Virus record (IMG/VR): IMGVR_UViG_3300010885_007567
Span: 1-31,692 of that record
Origin: a virus
Length of the DNA stretch: 31,692 bases
Reading direction: 5' to 3' (one strand)
Shown: positions 12,787-20,283 of the stretch, piece by piece
Numbering within the stretch: the stretch's first letter is position 1
How the letters are laid out: the number at the start of each line of letters is the position of its first letter
Position numbers and translations under genes: made by a program
The notes under the pieces: model-generated
What the model was told of the DNA's origin: nothing
The model's database searches: none
Seen by the model: the letters and a program-made list of their open reading frames with translations, nothing else

Positions 12787-14097
12787 ATGGCAAATTTTTT
12801 AAATAGGTTAATAAATAGCATTTTACCTGAAAAGGTAGAAAATGAAGCTATGGAAGATATGCACAAAGTTTACCAAGTGCCTTATCAATTACAGCGTATT
12901 AGACAAGATGCTTTAAGTAGACGCGAGGCAATAGAAGAAGCTGAAAGGGCGTATTTTCCGCATCGTGTTAGAATGCAGCAAATGTACTTGAACACTAAAG
13001 AAAATGGACATATTTTTGCATGTATAGAACGCCGTAAAGACTTAACGCGTTTGCGCAAATGGGAGTTTGTAAATGCAAATGGTGAGGTTAATCAAAAAGT
13101 TACTGATATTTTTTGCCATAACGTAAAAGGTAATAGTGTTGTAAAAGAATGGTTTGCTAAGTTGGTAAATTATATTTTAGATGCTAGGTTTTACGGTTAT
13201 ACATTGGTTTATCTTGGTGATATACATAATGGTGATTTTGACGATTTAGAAGTAGTAAAACGCTGGTTTGTTTCACCAGATAGAGAAATGCTTAACTCAG
13301 TATTGTACGATGTAAATGGTGCTAAATTTTGCGAAGATGAAAATATAAAAGATTGGTATTTGTATGTTGATACAGATAATGAAACTGGCACTAGTAAATG
13401 CGGTTATGGTTTATTTTATGAGTTATCAATTTACGAGATATTTGCTAGAAACTTACTTGGCTTCAATGGTGATTTTGTGGAGTTATTTAGCCAACCATTT
13501 AGAGTAGGTAAAACAAATAAAACAGAGGAGTCAGAAAGGTCAATGTTTGCAGAAACTTTGCGCGACATGGGTAGTAGTGGATGGGCATTATTAGATGCGC
13601 AAGATGATACAATAGAGTTCTTAGAAAGTAGTTTAGGTGGTAATGGATATCAAGGTTATGACAATTTTGAGAAAAGACTCGAAGATAAAATAAGTCAAAT
13701 TATACTAGGGCATTCAGATGCAGTAAAATCTATTGCAGGTAAGTTAGGCAATAGTAACGAAGACAGTCCAGCACAGCAAGCCTTAGAAGATAAGCAAACG
13801 CAAGATGGTAATTTTGTAAGCAGTATTATTAATGGCAAGCTATTTGAACAAATGCGTAACTTAGGCTTTGACATCCCAATGGATGTAAAAGCGGTGCTAA
13901 AGAATGATAATGAGCAAATGGAGATGATAGACAGCATGGCAAAGCTAGCTGAAACATTAAAAAAAGGTGGTTTGCAATTAGATGCAGAATACTTTACTAA
14001 ACAAACAGGAATACCAGTAACCAGCGCACCACAACCAGCACCACTACAAAAACTACCAACATCCATACAAAATAAACTAAATGAAATTTACCGATAG
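12787..14097 (+). CDS. Portal protein, DUF935 (Mu gp29-like)
   Basis: A 436-aa protein that fits the DUF935 portal family in length, layout and position between the connector and the gpF-like gene. Recognisable stretches are GHIFACIERRKDLTRLRKWE, YILDARFYGYTLVYLG, RWFVSPDRE, a central DWYLYV segment and SQIILGHSDAVKS. The C-terminus is helical and ends proline-rich (SAPQPAPLQKLP). It forms the dodecameric ring through which DNA enters and to which the terminase docks. It overlaps the gpF-like gene by 17 nt. Confidence 0.85.
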   Translation: MANFLNRLINSILPEKVENEAMEDMHKVYQVPYQLQRIRQDALSRREAIEEAERAYFPHRVRMQQMYLNTKENGHIFACIERRKDLTRLRKWEFVNANGEVNQKVTDIFCHNVKGNSVVKEWFAKLVNYILDARFYGYTLVYLGDIHNGDFDDLEVVKRWFVSPDREMLNSVLYDVNGAKFCEDENIKDWYLYVDTDNETGTSKCGYGLFYELSIYEIFARNLLGFNGDFVELFSQPFRVGKTNKTEESERSMFAETLRDMGSSGWALLDAQDDTIEFLESSLGGNGYQGYDNFEKRLEDKISQIILGHSDAVKSIAGKLGNSNEDSPAQQALEDKQTQDGNFVSSIINGKLFEQMRNLGFDIPMDVKAVLKNDNEQMEMIDSMAKLAETLKKGGLQLDAEYFTKQTGIPVTSAPQPAPLQKLPTSIQNKLNEIYR

Positions 14098-14842
14098 TCA
14101 AATAGAAGCTATGATTAAAGGTATAGAAGATGGATCTATAACTTTAGAGAAATTGCCAGTAGATTACTACAAGGCATTGACTGACTATTTAACTAAAGGA
14201 GTATTTAAAGGATTTGGTAAAACATTAAATACTGCAAGTGGTAAAGACTTAGAATTATTACAACAATTAAATACAAACGTTTATACTTTTGGAGCAGCTA
14301 AAACATTTCAACAAACAAAAGAAATAACTAGCTTATTGGTTGATGAAAATGGAGATGTAAGGACTAGCAGAGAATTTAATAAAATAGCAAGAGAAACATA
14401 CGACAATTGGAATAATAATTGGGGCGTAACAGAATATAACACAGCTATTGCACAGGCTGACATGGCTAATAAGTGGAATGTAATACAAAACCAAAAAGAT
14501 GTAATGCCAATGCTTAGATATTCTGCAATTGGTGATGCGTGTAGTATCTGCAAGCCACTAGACGGCATAACTGCAAAGGTAGAAGACCCTATTTGGAATA
14601 CTATCTACCCTACAAATCACTTTAATTGTTTATGTGTGGTATTGCAAGAAGATGAATTTACACCATCTACAAATGGCAATGAAGAAATAGTGAATGATGT
14701 TATGGACAAAATGAGTCCAATGTTTACCAATAATGTTGGTAAGACTGGGCAAGTATTTACAAAAGACCATCCATATTATGATGTGGCAAAGGAATATAAA
14801 GAATATGCAAAAGCCAATTTTAATCTACCAATAAATGAATAG
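14081..14842 (+). CDS. Phage head morphogenesis protein (Mu gpF-like)
   Basis: A 253-aa minor head protein. The C-terminal half carries the characteristic metal-binding block: Cys154-x-x-Cys157 in CSICKPLDG, then YPTNHFNCLC with His180, Cys183 and Cys185. The N-terminal helical half and AQADMANKWNVIQ segment also match the family. The protein assists capsid assembly and may be injected. Overlaps with the portal (17 nt) and next gene (8 nt) indicate a tight head operon. Confidence 0.88.
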   Translation: MKFTDSQIEAMIKGIEDGSITLEKLPVDYYKALTDYLTKGVFKGFGKTLNTASGKDLELLQQLNTNVYTFGAAKTFQQTKEITSLLVDENGDVRTSREFNKIARETYDNWNNNWGVTEYNTAIAQADMANKWNVIQNQKDVMPMLRYSAIGDACSICKPLDGITAKVEDPIWNTIYPTNHFNCLCVVLQEDEFTPSTNGNEEIVNDVMDKMSPMFTNNVGKTGQVFTKDHPYYDVAKEYKEYAKANFNLPINE

Positions 14843-15278
14843 TTTTAACTTACATATAGTACAACAAAGACTGGCTGAAACAAAGCGAGTTTTACCTATT
14901 GTATTAAGTAAGCAAGCAGAAAATTACTTTACAGGTAGCTTCACAAAGCAAGGCTTAGGTACTGATAAATGGCAAGAGGTAAACAGACGAATACAAGGTA
15001 CAAAGGAATATAAATACCCAAAGTTTAAAGGACTATCAAGACGCACAAAACCAATCTTAATTGGAACAGGTGCATTAAGGCGAAAGGTAAGTAATTCAAT
15101 TAGAACAGCTACATGGGAAAATATTACTTTAATAGTTGATTTGCCCTATGCAGGTGTACACAACGAGGGCGAAGGACATATACCAGCAAGACCATTCATG
15201 AAACAAACGCCTGAATTGACAATATTACAAAGAAATAAAATAACACAACATTTAAAAAAGATATGGCAAGGACAATAG
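14835..15278 (+). CDS. Phage virion morphogenesis protein (gpG/P2 gpS-like)
   Basis: A 147-aa basic protein ending in the family signature YAGVHNEGEGHIPARPFM, which is diagnostic for virion morphogenesis/tail completion proteins. RTKPILIGTGALRRKV in the middle is the second conserved block. It is expected to act at the head-tail joining region. It overlaps the genes on both sides, by 8 and 16 nt. Confidence 0.85.
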   Translation: MNSFNLHIVQQRLAETKRVLPIVLSKQAENYFTGSFTKQGLGTDKWQEVNRRIQGTKEYKYPKFKGLSRRTKPILIGTGALRRKVSNSIRTATWENITLIVDLPYAGVHNEGEGHIPARPFMKQTPELTILQRNKITQHLKKIWQGQ

Positions 15279-16126
15279 AGGAATGCAACGCGTATATACT
15301 TAGCAATTTAACTACTGAATTTGCAAGTATTGGAATAACAATTAATACAGCTACATGGAGTAAAAGAAACTTACTACGTGCAATATGCTATGTAATAGCC
15401 ATAGCGCAAAGTGTAGCTGAGCAAATGTATGATGTGGCAATTGCTAAGATGCAAGCTATTCAGAATGTAAGCGCAGCTGCTACTGCATTATGGCTACAAG
15501 ATGCAGTATTTAAATTCCAATACAGCGCAACCACCCCACAAAATCTAATCATAATTAATAACGTGCCAACTTATGCAACAATAAATGAGAATTTGCGAAT
15601 AGTTACGGCTTGTAGTGTGAATACAAGCGTTACCAATCAAGTAAATATTAAAGTAGCAAAAGGCAATCCATTAGCAGCTTTAACGAGTGGTGAAAAAACA
15701 GCTTTGCAAACTTATGTAGTATCAAAGGGCGCGGCAGGGATTACTTATAATGTAATTAGCAATAATCCTGATAGGTTATATTTAGCAGCGGATATTTATT
15801 ATCAAGGCACATATTCAACCGTTATAAGTGCAAGCGTAATTGATGCTTTAAATAACTTTCTTACTAATTTATCAAAGGTTAATTTCAATGGCAATATTTT
15901 AGTAAGTGATGTTGAGAGTTTAATTAGGAATATAGATGGAGTAAATGATGTGGTAATTGATAGAATGGCAATAAGAGAAAGCACACAGGCTGTTTTTGGT
16001 GGTACTGATATGGTTTTAGCTGGTGATTGGATTAATAGAAAAATGCAGTTTTCGGCAGGCTATGCAATACAAGAAGATACAGCTACTTATACATTTGCAG
16101 ACACTTTAACTTTTAATGCTGAGTAA
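15263..16126 (+). CDS. Baseplate J-like wedge protein
   Basis: A 287-aa protein. The C-terminal half fits baseplate J/gp47 proteins: DIYYQGTYSTVISASVIDAL, then VNFNGNILVSDVESLI and IDGVNDVVIDRM, the typical 'foot' region near the GV-x-x-V turn. The N-terminus is helical and alanine-rich. At 287 aa it is a little shorter than many J proteins (about 350). It is unusual to find it inside the head cluster instead of after the spike and gp46-like genes. It would form the wedges around the hub. Confidence 0.7.
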   Translation: MARTIEECNAYILSNLTTEFASIGITINTATWSKRNLLRAICYVIAIAQSVAEQMYDVAIAKMQAIQNVSAAATALWLQDAVFKFQYSATTPQNLIIINNVPTYATINENLRIVTACSVNTSVTNQVNIKVAKGNPLAALTSGEKTALQTYVVSKGAAGITYNVISNNPDRLYLAADIYYQGTYSTVISASVIDALNNFLTNLSKVNFNGNILVSDVESLIRNIDGVNDVVIDRMAIRESTQAVFGGTDMVLAGDWINRKMQFSAGYAIQEDTATYTFADTLTFNAE

Positions 16127-16779
16127 TGTTAGATATAAACTTTAACCAATTAGGCAAAGATAATTTGCCAGTAGCTGAAAGGTCAATAGAAAATAAAAGT
16201 TTATTAAAATCTTTATTATCAAGATTGCAAGCTACCTATAATATATTCATTGATTACATGAATGGTAGTAGTGCAAGTACATACAGCGCAGGTACATACT
16301 CTATTTATGCACAAGTAAAATATAAAGGTGCTATTTATGAGAGTTTAACCGATAGTAATACATCTTTACCTACCGATACAACCAAGTGGCGTAAGATAAT
16401 AGATAGTAGTATTGGCACAAATGAAAGCCAATATTACAACGGTGGTAAATTACAATTGGAATATGCTTTAAATAGACATTTTGGATTAACGTGGGTAAAC
16501 CCACCAAGTTCACCACCAATATTTATTAATAATAATGTAAAGACTATACAACAATTTTTTGTAGGTGAATTAGAAAATACATCAAGTACATTAAATACTA
16601 TAACTAGTTCTGAATTTGTGCCTTTGCAAGATATATCAATAACTACATTTTATGCTTTAACTATAAATGTGCCAACTGCATTTTATGCAAGTTTGGGAGT
16701 AGATGCAGAAATGCAAATTAGAAACATAGCAAATAAATACATAATAACAGGAATTTTTTACAATATAAATCAATATTAA
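16126..16779 (+). CDS. Baseplate/tail protein with CBM5/12-like module
   Basis: A 217-aa protein whose start overlaps the stop of the J-like gene (TAATG). Position suggests a gpI-like component that joins wedge and fibre. Residues about 53-92 (YSIYAQVKYKGAIYESLTDS, then PTDTTKWRKI) resemble a small carbohydrate-binding (CBM5/12-like) module, similar in pattern to those inserted in the connector protein. The C-terminal half is beta-rich with no recognised domain. The role is inferred from order and the module. Confidence 0.55.
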   Translation: MLDINFNQLGKDNLPVAERSIENKSLLKSLLSRLQATYNIFIDYMNGSSASTYSAGTYSIYAQVKYKGAIYESLTDSNTSLPTDTTKWRKIIDSSIGTNESQYYNGGKLQLEYALNRHFGLTWVNPPSSPPIFINNNVKTIQQFFVGELENTSSTLNTITSSEFVPLQDISITTFYALTINVPTAFYASLGVDAEMQIRNIANKYIITGIFYNINQY

Positions 16780-16781
16780 AA

Positions 16782-17564
16782 ATGTTTAGAATAAACACAA
16801 GTGGTATCACATCCACATCAGCAATGCCTTTAAAAAAAGGAACAATAGACCATTTACAAACAAGTATTTTAAGTGGTGATGTGTCATTGATAAGGTCGCA
16901 AATTGGCGCATCTTATTTAGCTACTAATATTTATGTAGTGTATGGATTAGATAGAACGGTAAGCGGTTCAGTACACACTTTTACAGATGGTGTGGTATTG
17001 TATAACAATCAACTTTATGCAATAGTTGGTAGTTCAATTACTTTAACAAGTGGAAACTATATTAATCTAAATCTTGTAAATTCATTTTTAACAACAAGTG
17101 GTTATGATCCAACTCAATTTAGTGATGGAGCATTTAAAAATATTCATGAGGTTAATGCAGGTAATTTAACACAATCTGCAACGGCTTCAAATGAAAGTAA
17201 CACATGGATTTACTTGAATAAAGTTTATAAAGTTACTAATCCAATAACTTATGGTTCAGCTTTATTAAATTCTAATTATTCAGGTACTTTATATTTTTCT
17301 TTAAAAAATCAAGTATTAAATATTAGTGGTATTGTTGCTGGTTTAACAAGTGCTGTAAGTGGTGATATATTATTTACTTTGCCAGTAGGATTTAGACCAG
17401 GTGCATCAACTATATTTATTTGCTGTAATAATAGCCTTTATCCTGAAAAGTTTGGCAATATTGTAGTGGCTACAAATGGGCAAGTAACCATTAATACTAT
17501 GGTAGGAGATCCAACAAGTTTAAATAATAGAATAGTTAGCTTTGGTAATAGTTTACACATTTAA
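16782..17564 (+). CDS. Tail-fibre or receptor-binding-like protein
   Basis: A 260-aa beta-rich protein with low charge and many Ser, Thr, Asn and Gly residues. The C-terminal block ILFTLPVGFRPGASTIFICC followed by GNIVVATNGQVTINT is typical of globular head domains at the end of tail fibres. It follows the J- and I-like genes by 2 nt, which matches the usual wedge-fibre gene order. A second, longer fibre gene lies at 28029-30404, so the phage may have two adhesins. Confidence 0.6.
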   Translation: MFRINTSGITSTSAMPLKKGTIDHLQTSILSGDVSLIRSQIGASYLATNIYVVYGLDRTVSGSVHTFTDGVVLYNNQLYAIVGSSITLTSGNYINLNLVNSFLTTSGYDPTQFSDGAFKNIHEVNAGNLTQSATASNESNTWIYLNKVYKVTNPITYGSALLNSNYSGTLYFSLKNQVLNISGIVAGLTSAVSGDILFTLPVGFRPGASTIFICCNNSLYPEKFGNIVVATNGQVTINTMVGDPTSLNNRIVSFGNSLHI

Positions 17565-17587
17565 TAATAAAAAAAACGCGTAAAAAT

Positions 17588-17800
17588 ATGGACAAAAAAT
17601 ATGCACCTACCATAGCAAAAGAAAGGAGAATAGACTGCTATCCTTCACCGCGTAACCATAATTTGGTAAACGCATTTAGTAAGGTTTATGAAGTTAGTAA
17701 ATCAAGCGTAGTTGATGATGCCTTAAAAATGTACTTTGATGCAATGCCACAGGATAAACGTACCATGCTACTAACTAATAAAGTAGATAATAATTTTTAG
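17588..17800 (+). CDS. Ribbon-helix-helix-like small regulator
   Basis: A 70-aa protein. The segment NLVNAFSKVYEVSKSSVVDD then ALKMYFDAM has the helix-turn-helix spacing of Arc/CopG-type ribbon-helix-helix proteins, with ERRIDCYPSP in front as the possible beta-strand. These proteins bind short palindromes as dimers. A perfect palindrome, TTTGTAcccTACAAA, lies 60 bp downstream, before the protease gene. It is separated from its neighbours by intergenic gaps, unlike most genes here. The fold is judged by eye only. Confidence 0.55.
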   Translation: MDKKYAPTIAKERRIDCYPSPRNHNLVNAFSKVYEVSKSSVVDDALKMYFDAMPQDKRTMLLTNKVDNNF

Positions 17801-17828
17801 GTTTCTTTTCATCCTTTATATCAAAATT

Positions 17829-17858
17829 CCACTTGCATTAACTTGTAGGTGGTTTTTT
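17829..17858 (+). terminator. Weak terminator-like hairpin after RHH-like gene
   Basis: CCAC (17829-17832) can pair with GTGG (17849-17852), followed by a T-rich run. The stem is only 4 bp around a 16-nt loop, so this is at best a weak terminator. Confidence 0.3.
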
Positions 17859-17860
17859 GT

Positions 17861-17875
17861 TTTGTACCCTACAAA
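17861..17875. promoter_or_regulatory. Perfect palindrome TTTGTAcccTACAAA, candidate operator
   Basis: Six-base arms TTTGTA and TACAAA flank CCC. The site lies between the RHH-like gene and the protease-capsid operon; a degenerate -7-like box (GACTTTTG, 17900-17907) sits between it and the ATG at 17915. Its position suggests control of the capsid operon, possibly by the adjacent RHH-like protein. Confidence 0.5.
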
Positions 17876-17914
17876 TGTAAATAGGTTTTACCAATAATTG
17901 ACTTTTGTATCGAA

Positions 17915-19033
17915 ATGTATATAGTTGATATAAACAGCGAAGAGCCTATAATGCTTTTGAATAAGCAAATAGGTATGACATGCAACGAAGATGGTACTTG
18001 GGATGGTGAATTATATATTGAGCCTACTGAGTTTCAAGAGCAATTACTGCAATTAGATGCGCTAGGTAAAAAACGTATTCAAGTATGGATTAATAGCGTT
18101 GGCGGTTCGGTTGTAGGTGGTATGTCTATATTCAATGCAATATTAAAATCTAAAACACCAGTAGATACTTATAATGTAGGTATAGCAGCAAGTATAGCAG
18201 GTGCAATCTTTATGGCAGGTCGTAAACGTGTTATGTCTGACTATGCTCAATTCATGATGCACCCAGTTAGCGGTGGGAGTGGTGCTAGTACAAGTGCAAT
18301 GACTGATAGCGTAATTAAAATGATTGAGGCTAAATGTGGATTGGATGGAAAACAAATAAAGAACATGATGGATTGCACTACATGGATGGGTGCAAGTGAT
18401 TGCCTTATGAATGGTATTTGCACAGATATAGAAGTTACCAAAGAAAGTAACAAAAAGAATATGCCAAGTGTTACATCTGAGATGTACGCTTATAGCAATA
18501 AATTAATATTAGAAAATTTTAATAGTAACAATAAAAACAAAAACACAATGAGTTTAACAAAAGTATCAAACATGCTAGGGTTAAATGATGATGCAACACA
18601 GGAAAATATTGTTGCTGAAATCACTAAACTAAGCAACAACCTAACTAACGCCAATCTTGAAAAAGATAGTTACAAAACACAGGCAGAAACATTACAAGCT
18701 GAAATAGAAGCTACAACAAACAAGCTAAATGAATTACAAAGTAATTATGATGCAATGGTAGCTGAAAAAGAAGCTAGCGAAGTAAGCGCAAAAGAACTTG
18801 CAGCAACTAATTTAATTACAGATTTTGTAAACAAAGGAGGTATTAAAAATGATGAGGCAATTATTGCAAAGTGGGTAAACCGCGCTAAGGCAGATTATGC
18901 AGATACTGAAAGTATCTTAAAAGAAATGCCAATCAACAAACAAGCTCCACAAATGCCAAACACTGCTACTACTAGCAATCAATTTGTAGAGGGTGCTGAT
19001 TTGCACAAGAGATTAAAAGATTTAAACAAATAA
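17915..19033 (+). CDS. ClpP-type prohead protease fused to scaffold
   Basis: A 372-aa head maturation protein. Residues about 1-180 form a ClpP-like serine protease: VWINSVGGSVVGGM oxyanion region, nucleophile Ser93 in GIAASIAGA, and His116 in FMMHPV. The third triad residue is not certain by eye (Asp153 is a candidate). A low-complexity linker rich in Asn/Lys (about 195-210) joins a C-terminal coiled-coil scaffold (about 212-315), followed by a proline-containing tail. The protease cleaves scaffold and itself during prohead maturation. The major capsid gene follows 27 nt later. Confidence 0.88.
   Translation: MYIVDINSEEPIMLLNKQIGMTCNEDGTWDGELYIEPTEFQEQLLQLDALGKKRIQVWINSVGGSVVGGMSIFNAILKSKTPVDTYNVGIAASIAGAIFMAGRKRVMSDYAQFMMHPVSGGSGASTSAMTDSVIKMIEAKCGLDGKQIKNMMDCTTWMGASDCLMNGICTDIEVTKESNKKNMPSVTSEMYAYSNKLILENFNSNNKNKNTMSLTKVSNMLGLNDDATQENIVAEITKLSNNLTNANLEKDSYKTQAETLQAEIEATTNKLNELQSNYDAMVAEKEASEVSAKELAATNLITDFVNKGGIKNDEAIIAKWVNRAKADYADTESILKEMPINKQAPQMPNTATTSNQFVEGADLHKRLKDLNK
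18548..19033 (+). CDS. Possible nested scaffold product, in-frame start
   Basis: Met212 of the protease-scaffold gene (ATG 18548) is in frame and begins exactly where the coiled-coil scaffold begins (MSLTKVSNMLGL). It is preceded by an A-rich run (18528-18547) of the kind that precedes real starts in this genome. A separate 161-aa scaffold would parallel phage lambda Nu3 within gene C and Mu gpZ within gpI. The nested start is inferred, not proven. Confidence 0.45.
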   Translation: MSLTKVSNMLGLNDDATQENIVAEITKLSNNLTNANLEKDSYKTQAETLQAEIEATTNKLNELQSNYDAMVAEKEASEVSAKELAATNLITDFVNKGGIKNDEAIIAKWVNRAKADYADTESILKEMPINKQAPQMPNTATTSNQFVEGADLHKRLKDLNK

Positions 19034-19060
19034 CACATAAAAAAAAACAAATAAAATAAA
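19034..19060 (+). promoter_or_regulatory. A-rich translation enhancer before capsid gene
   Basis: The 27-nt gap before the capsid ATG consists almost entirely of A with a few T and C and has no Shine-Dalgarno sequence. Such A-rich leaders drive strong translation in Bacteroidota, which suits the most abundant virion protein. Confidence 0.45.
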
Positions 19061-20050
19061 ATGGCACTATCACTTACAACATCTAATTATACTCAGTTTG
19101 AAAAAGATTTTTTCATAACTGATGCAGTAGTAGATTTAAACACCGTTAATGCTGGATTAATGTACGTTGCAACAGGCGTAAAAAATGACCAGTACACAAT
19201 CCCTACTTTAACAAGTACACCGCAATTAAACCCACGTTTGGCTACGCCAACGGCTTACGGTTCAACTGTATTAGGTAACAAAAATGTTGCTTTAGGCAAA
19301 TTCATGGTTTACGAAGAGTTTGATCCTTCAATCTTTGAAAATCATTGGCATGTAGACCAATTAAACGACCGTTTATTGGCTCGTGGCTTACCAGCTACAT
19401 TCAGCACATACTTAGGTGCTTATTACACAAAGAAAACATTTGCACCAGTAGAAACATTGATACACATGGGTTCAACTGGTTACACTACTTCTAAAGGTTC
19501 TATCGGTACTCCAGGAACTAACTGGAATTTCCAATATGTAGATGGTATTATTCGTCAAGCTATCACAGGTTCTGCATTATCAGTAGCATCTCCAGTAGCT
19601 TTAACAAGTACAAACATTGTTAGTAAATTAGAAGCTGCAAAAAATTTAATGCCAAAGGCGTTAATGGCTAGTCCTAATCGTTATGCAAGATTAAAATTTG
19701 TATTGTCAGTTGAAGATGCTCAAAAATATGAAGAGGCTTTAGCAACTACAACTTACAAAAACCAAGATACTACTGAGGCTGGTATTCGTAAGTACAAAGG
19801 ATTTAGAATTGAAGTAGTTGCAGGTTTACCTGAAAACACATTCTATTTCTGCGAGGCTACAACAGATGTAAATTCAAACTTACACATGCCAGTAACTGAG
19901 ACAGTTGGAATGAACTTTAACATTGACAAGTTACAAGCTAATAGCGATTTGTACTTTTACAAAGGTATCGTGAAAATGGGTGTGGCAATTGCAAAACCAA
20001 GTGAGTTTGTAATCTATACAACTAAAGTAGCAGCAGACTTTACAGCATAA
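19061..20050 (+). CDS. Major capsid protein
   Basis: A 329-aa protein directly after the protease-scaffold gene and before a strong terminator, with size and layout of a HK97-fold major capsid protein. Visible segments are an N-terminal arm, the DQYTIPTLTSTPQLNPR strand region, KFMVYEEFDPSIFENHW, and a late domain with KYKGFRIEVVAGLPENTFYF. Codons look more selected (CGT, GGT, more GC) than in neighbouring genes, as expected for a highly expressed protein. Family is assigned by position and overall pattern. Confidence 0.8.
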   Translation: MALSLTTSNYTQFEKDFFITDAVVDLNTVNAGLMYVATGVKNDQYTIPTLTSTPQLNPRLATPTAYGSTVLGNKNVALGKFMVYEEFDPSIFENHWHVDQLNDRLLARGLPATFSTYLGAYYTKKTFAPVETLIHMGSTGYTTSKGSIGTPGTNWNFQYVDGIIRQAITGSALSVASPVALTSTNIVSKLEAAKNLMPKALMASPNRYARLKFVLSVEDAQKYEEALATTTYKNQDTTEAGIRKYKGFRIEVVAGLPENTFYFCEATTDVNSNLHMPVTETVGMNFNIDKLQANSDLYFYKGIVKMGVAIAKPSEFVIYTTKVAADFTA

Positions 20051-20056
20051 TTAATA

Positions 20057-20092
20057 AGCCTACCAACTAGCAATAGTTGGTAGGCTAATTTT
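20057..20092 (+). terminator. Strong rho-independent terminator after capsid gene
   Basis: A perfect 13-bp stem, AGCCTACCAACTA (20057-20069) with TAGTTGGTAGGCT (20074-20086), is capped by a GCAA (GNRA) tetraloop and followed by AATTTTAAT. It lies 6 bp after the capsid stop codon and should end or attenuate the head transcript while stabilising capsid mRNA. Confidence 0.85.
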
Positions 20093-20112
20093 AATATTAA
20101 AAATATAAAAAG

Positions 20113-20274
20113 ATGTACGAACAAGATTTAATCAATACATTAGCCACGCATCCAAATATTGAGTATGTATGGTTTGATAAAGAGGACAAAACAATTTGGT
20201 ATTTTCAAGAAATGGAAGGTACTACCAAAATAAAAGCCGTTGATATTTTAAGCGGTAAACAATCAAAAAAATAA
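20113..20274 (+). CDS. Small hypothetical protein between capsid and sheath
   Basis: The ATG at 20113 opens a 53-codon frame (MYEQDLINTLATHPNIEYVW, then FDKEDKTIWYFQEMEG). It ends 9 nt before the sheath gene. The product is acidic at the start and basic at the end. Because it lies after the terminator, its transcription would need read-through or a new promoter; none is clear. Unknown small proteins in this position occur in many tail modules. Confidence 0.6.
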   Translation: MYEQDLINTLATHPNIEYVWFDKEDKTIWYFQEMEGTTKIKAVDILSGKQSKK

Positions 20275-20283
20275 TTTAAAAAC

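Noticed and set aside
13695-14066. 123-aa minus-strand ORF in the portal gene
   Set aside because: Serine/cysteine-rich shadow frame opposite a conserved portal.
14606-14616. TACCCTACAAA in the gpF-like gene as an operator
   Set aside because: It encodes Tyr-Pro-Thr in the conserved metal-binding block, so coding explains it.
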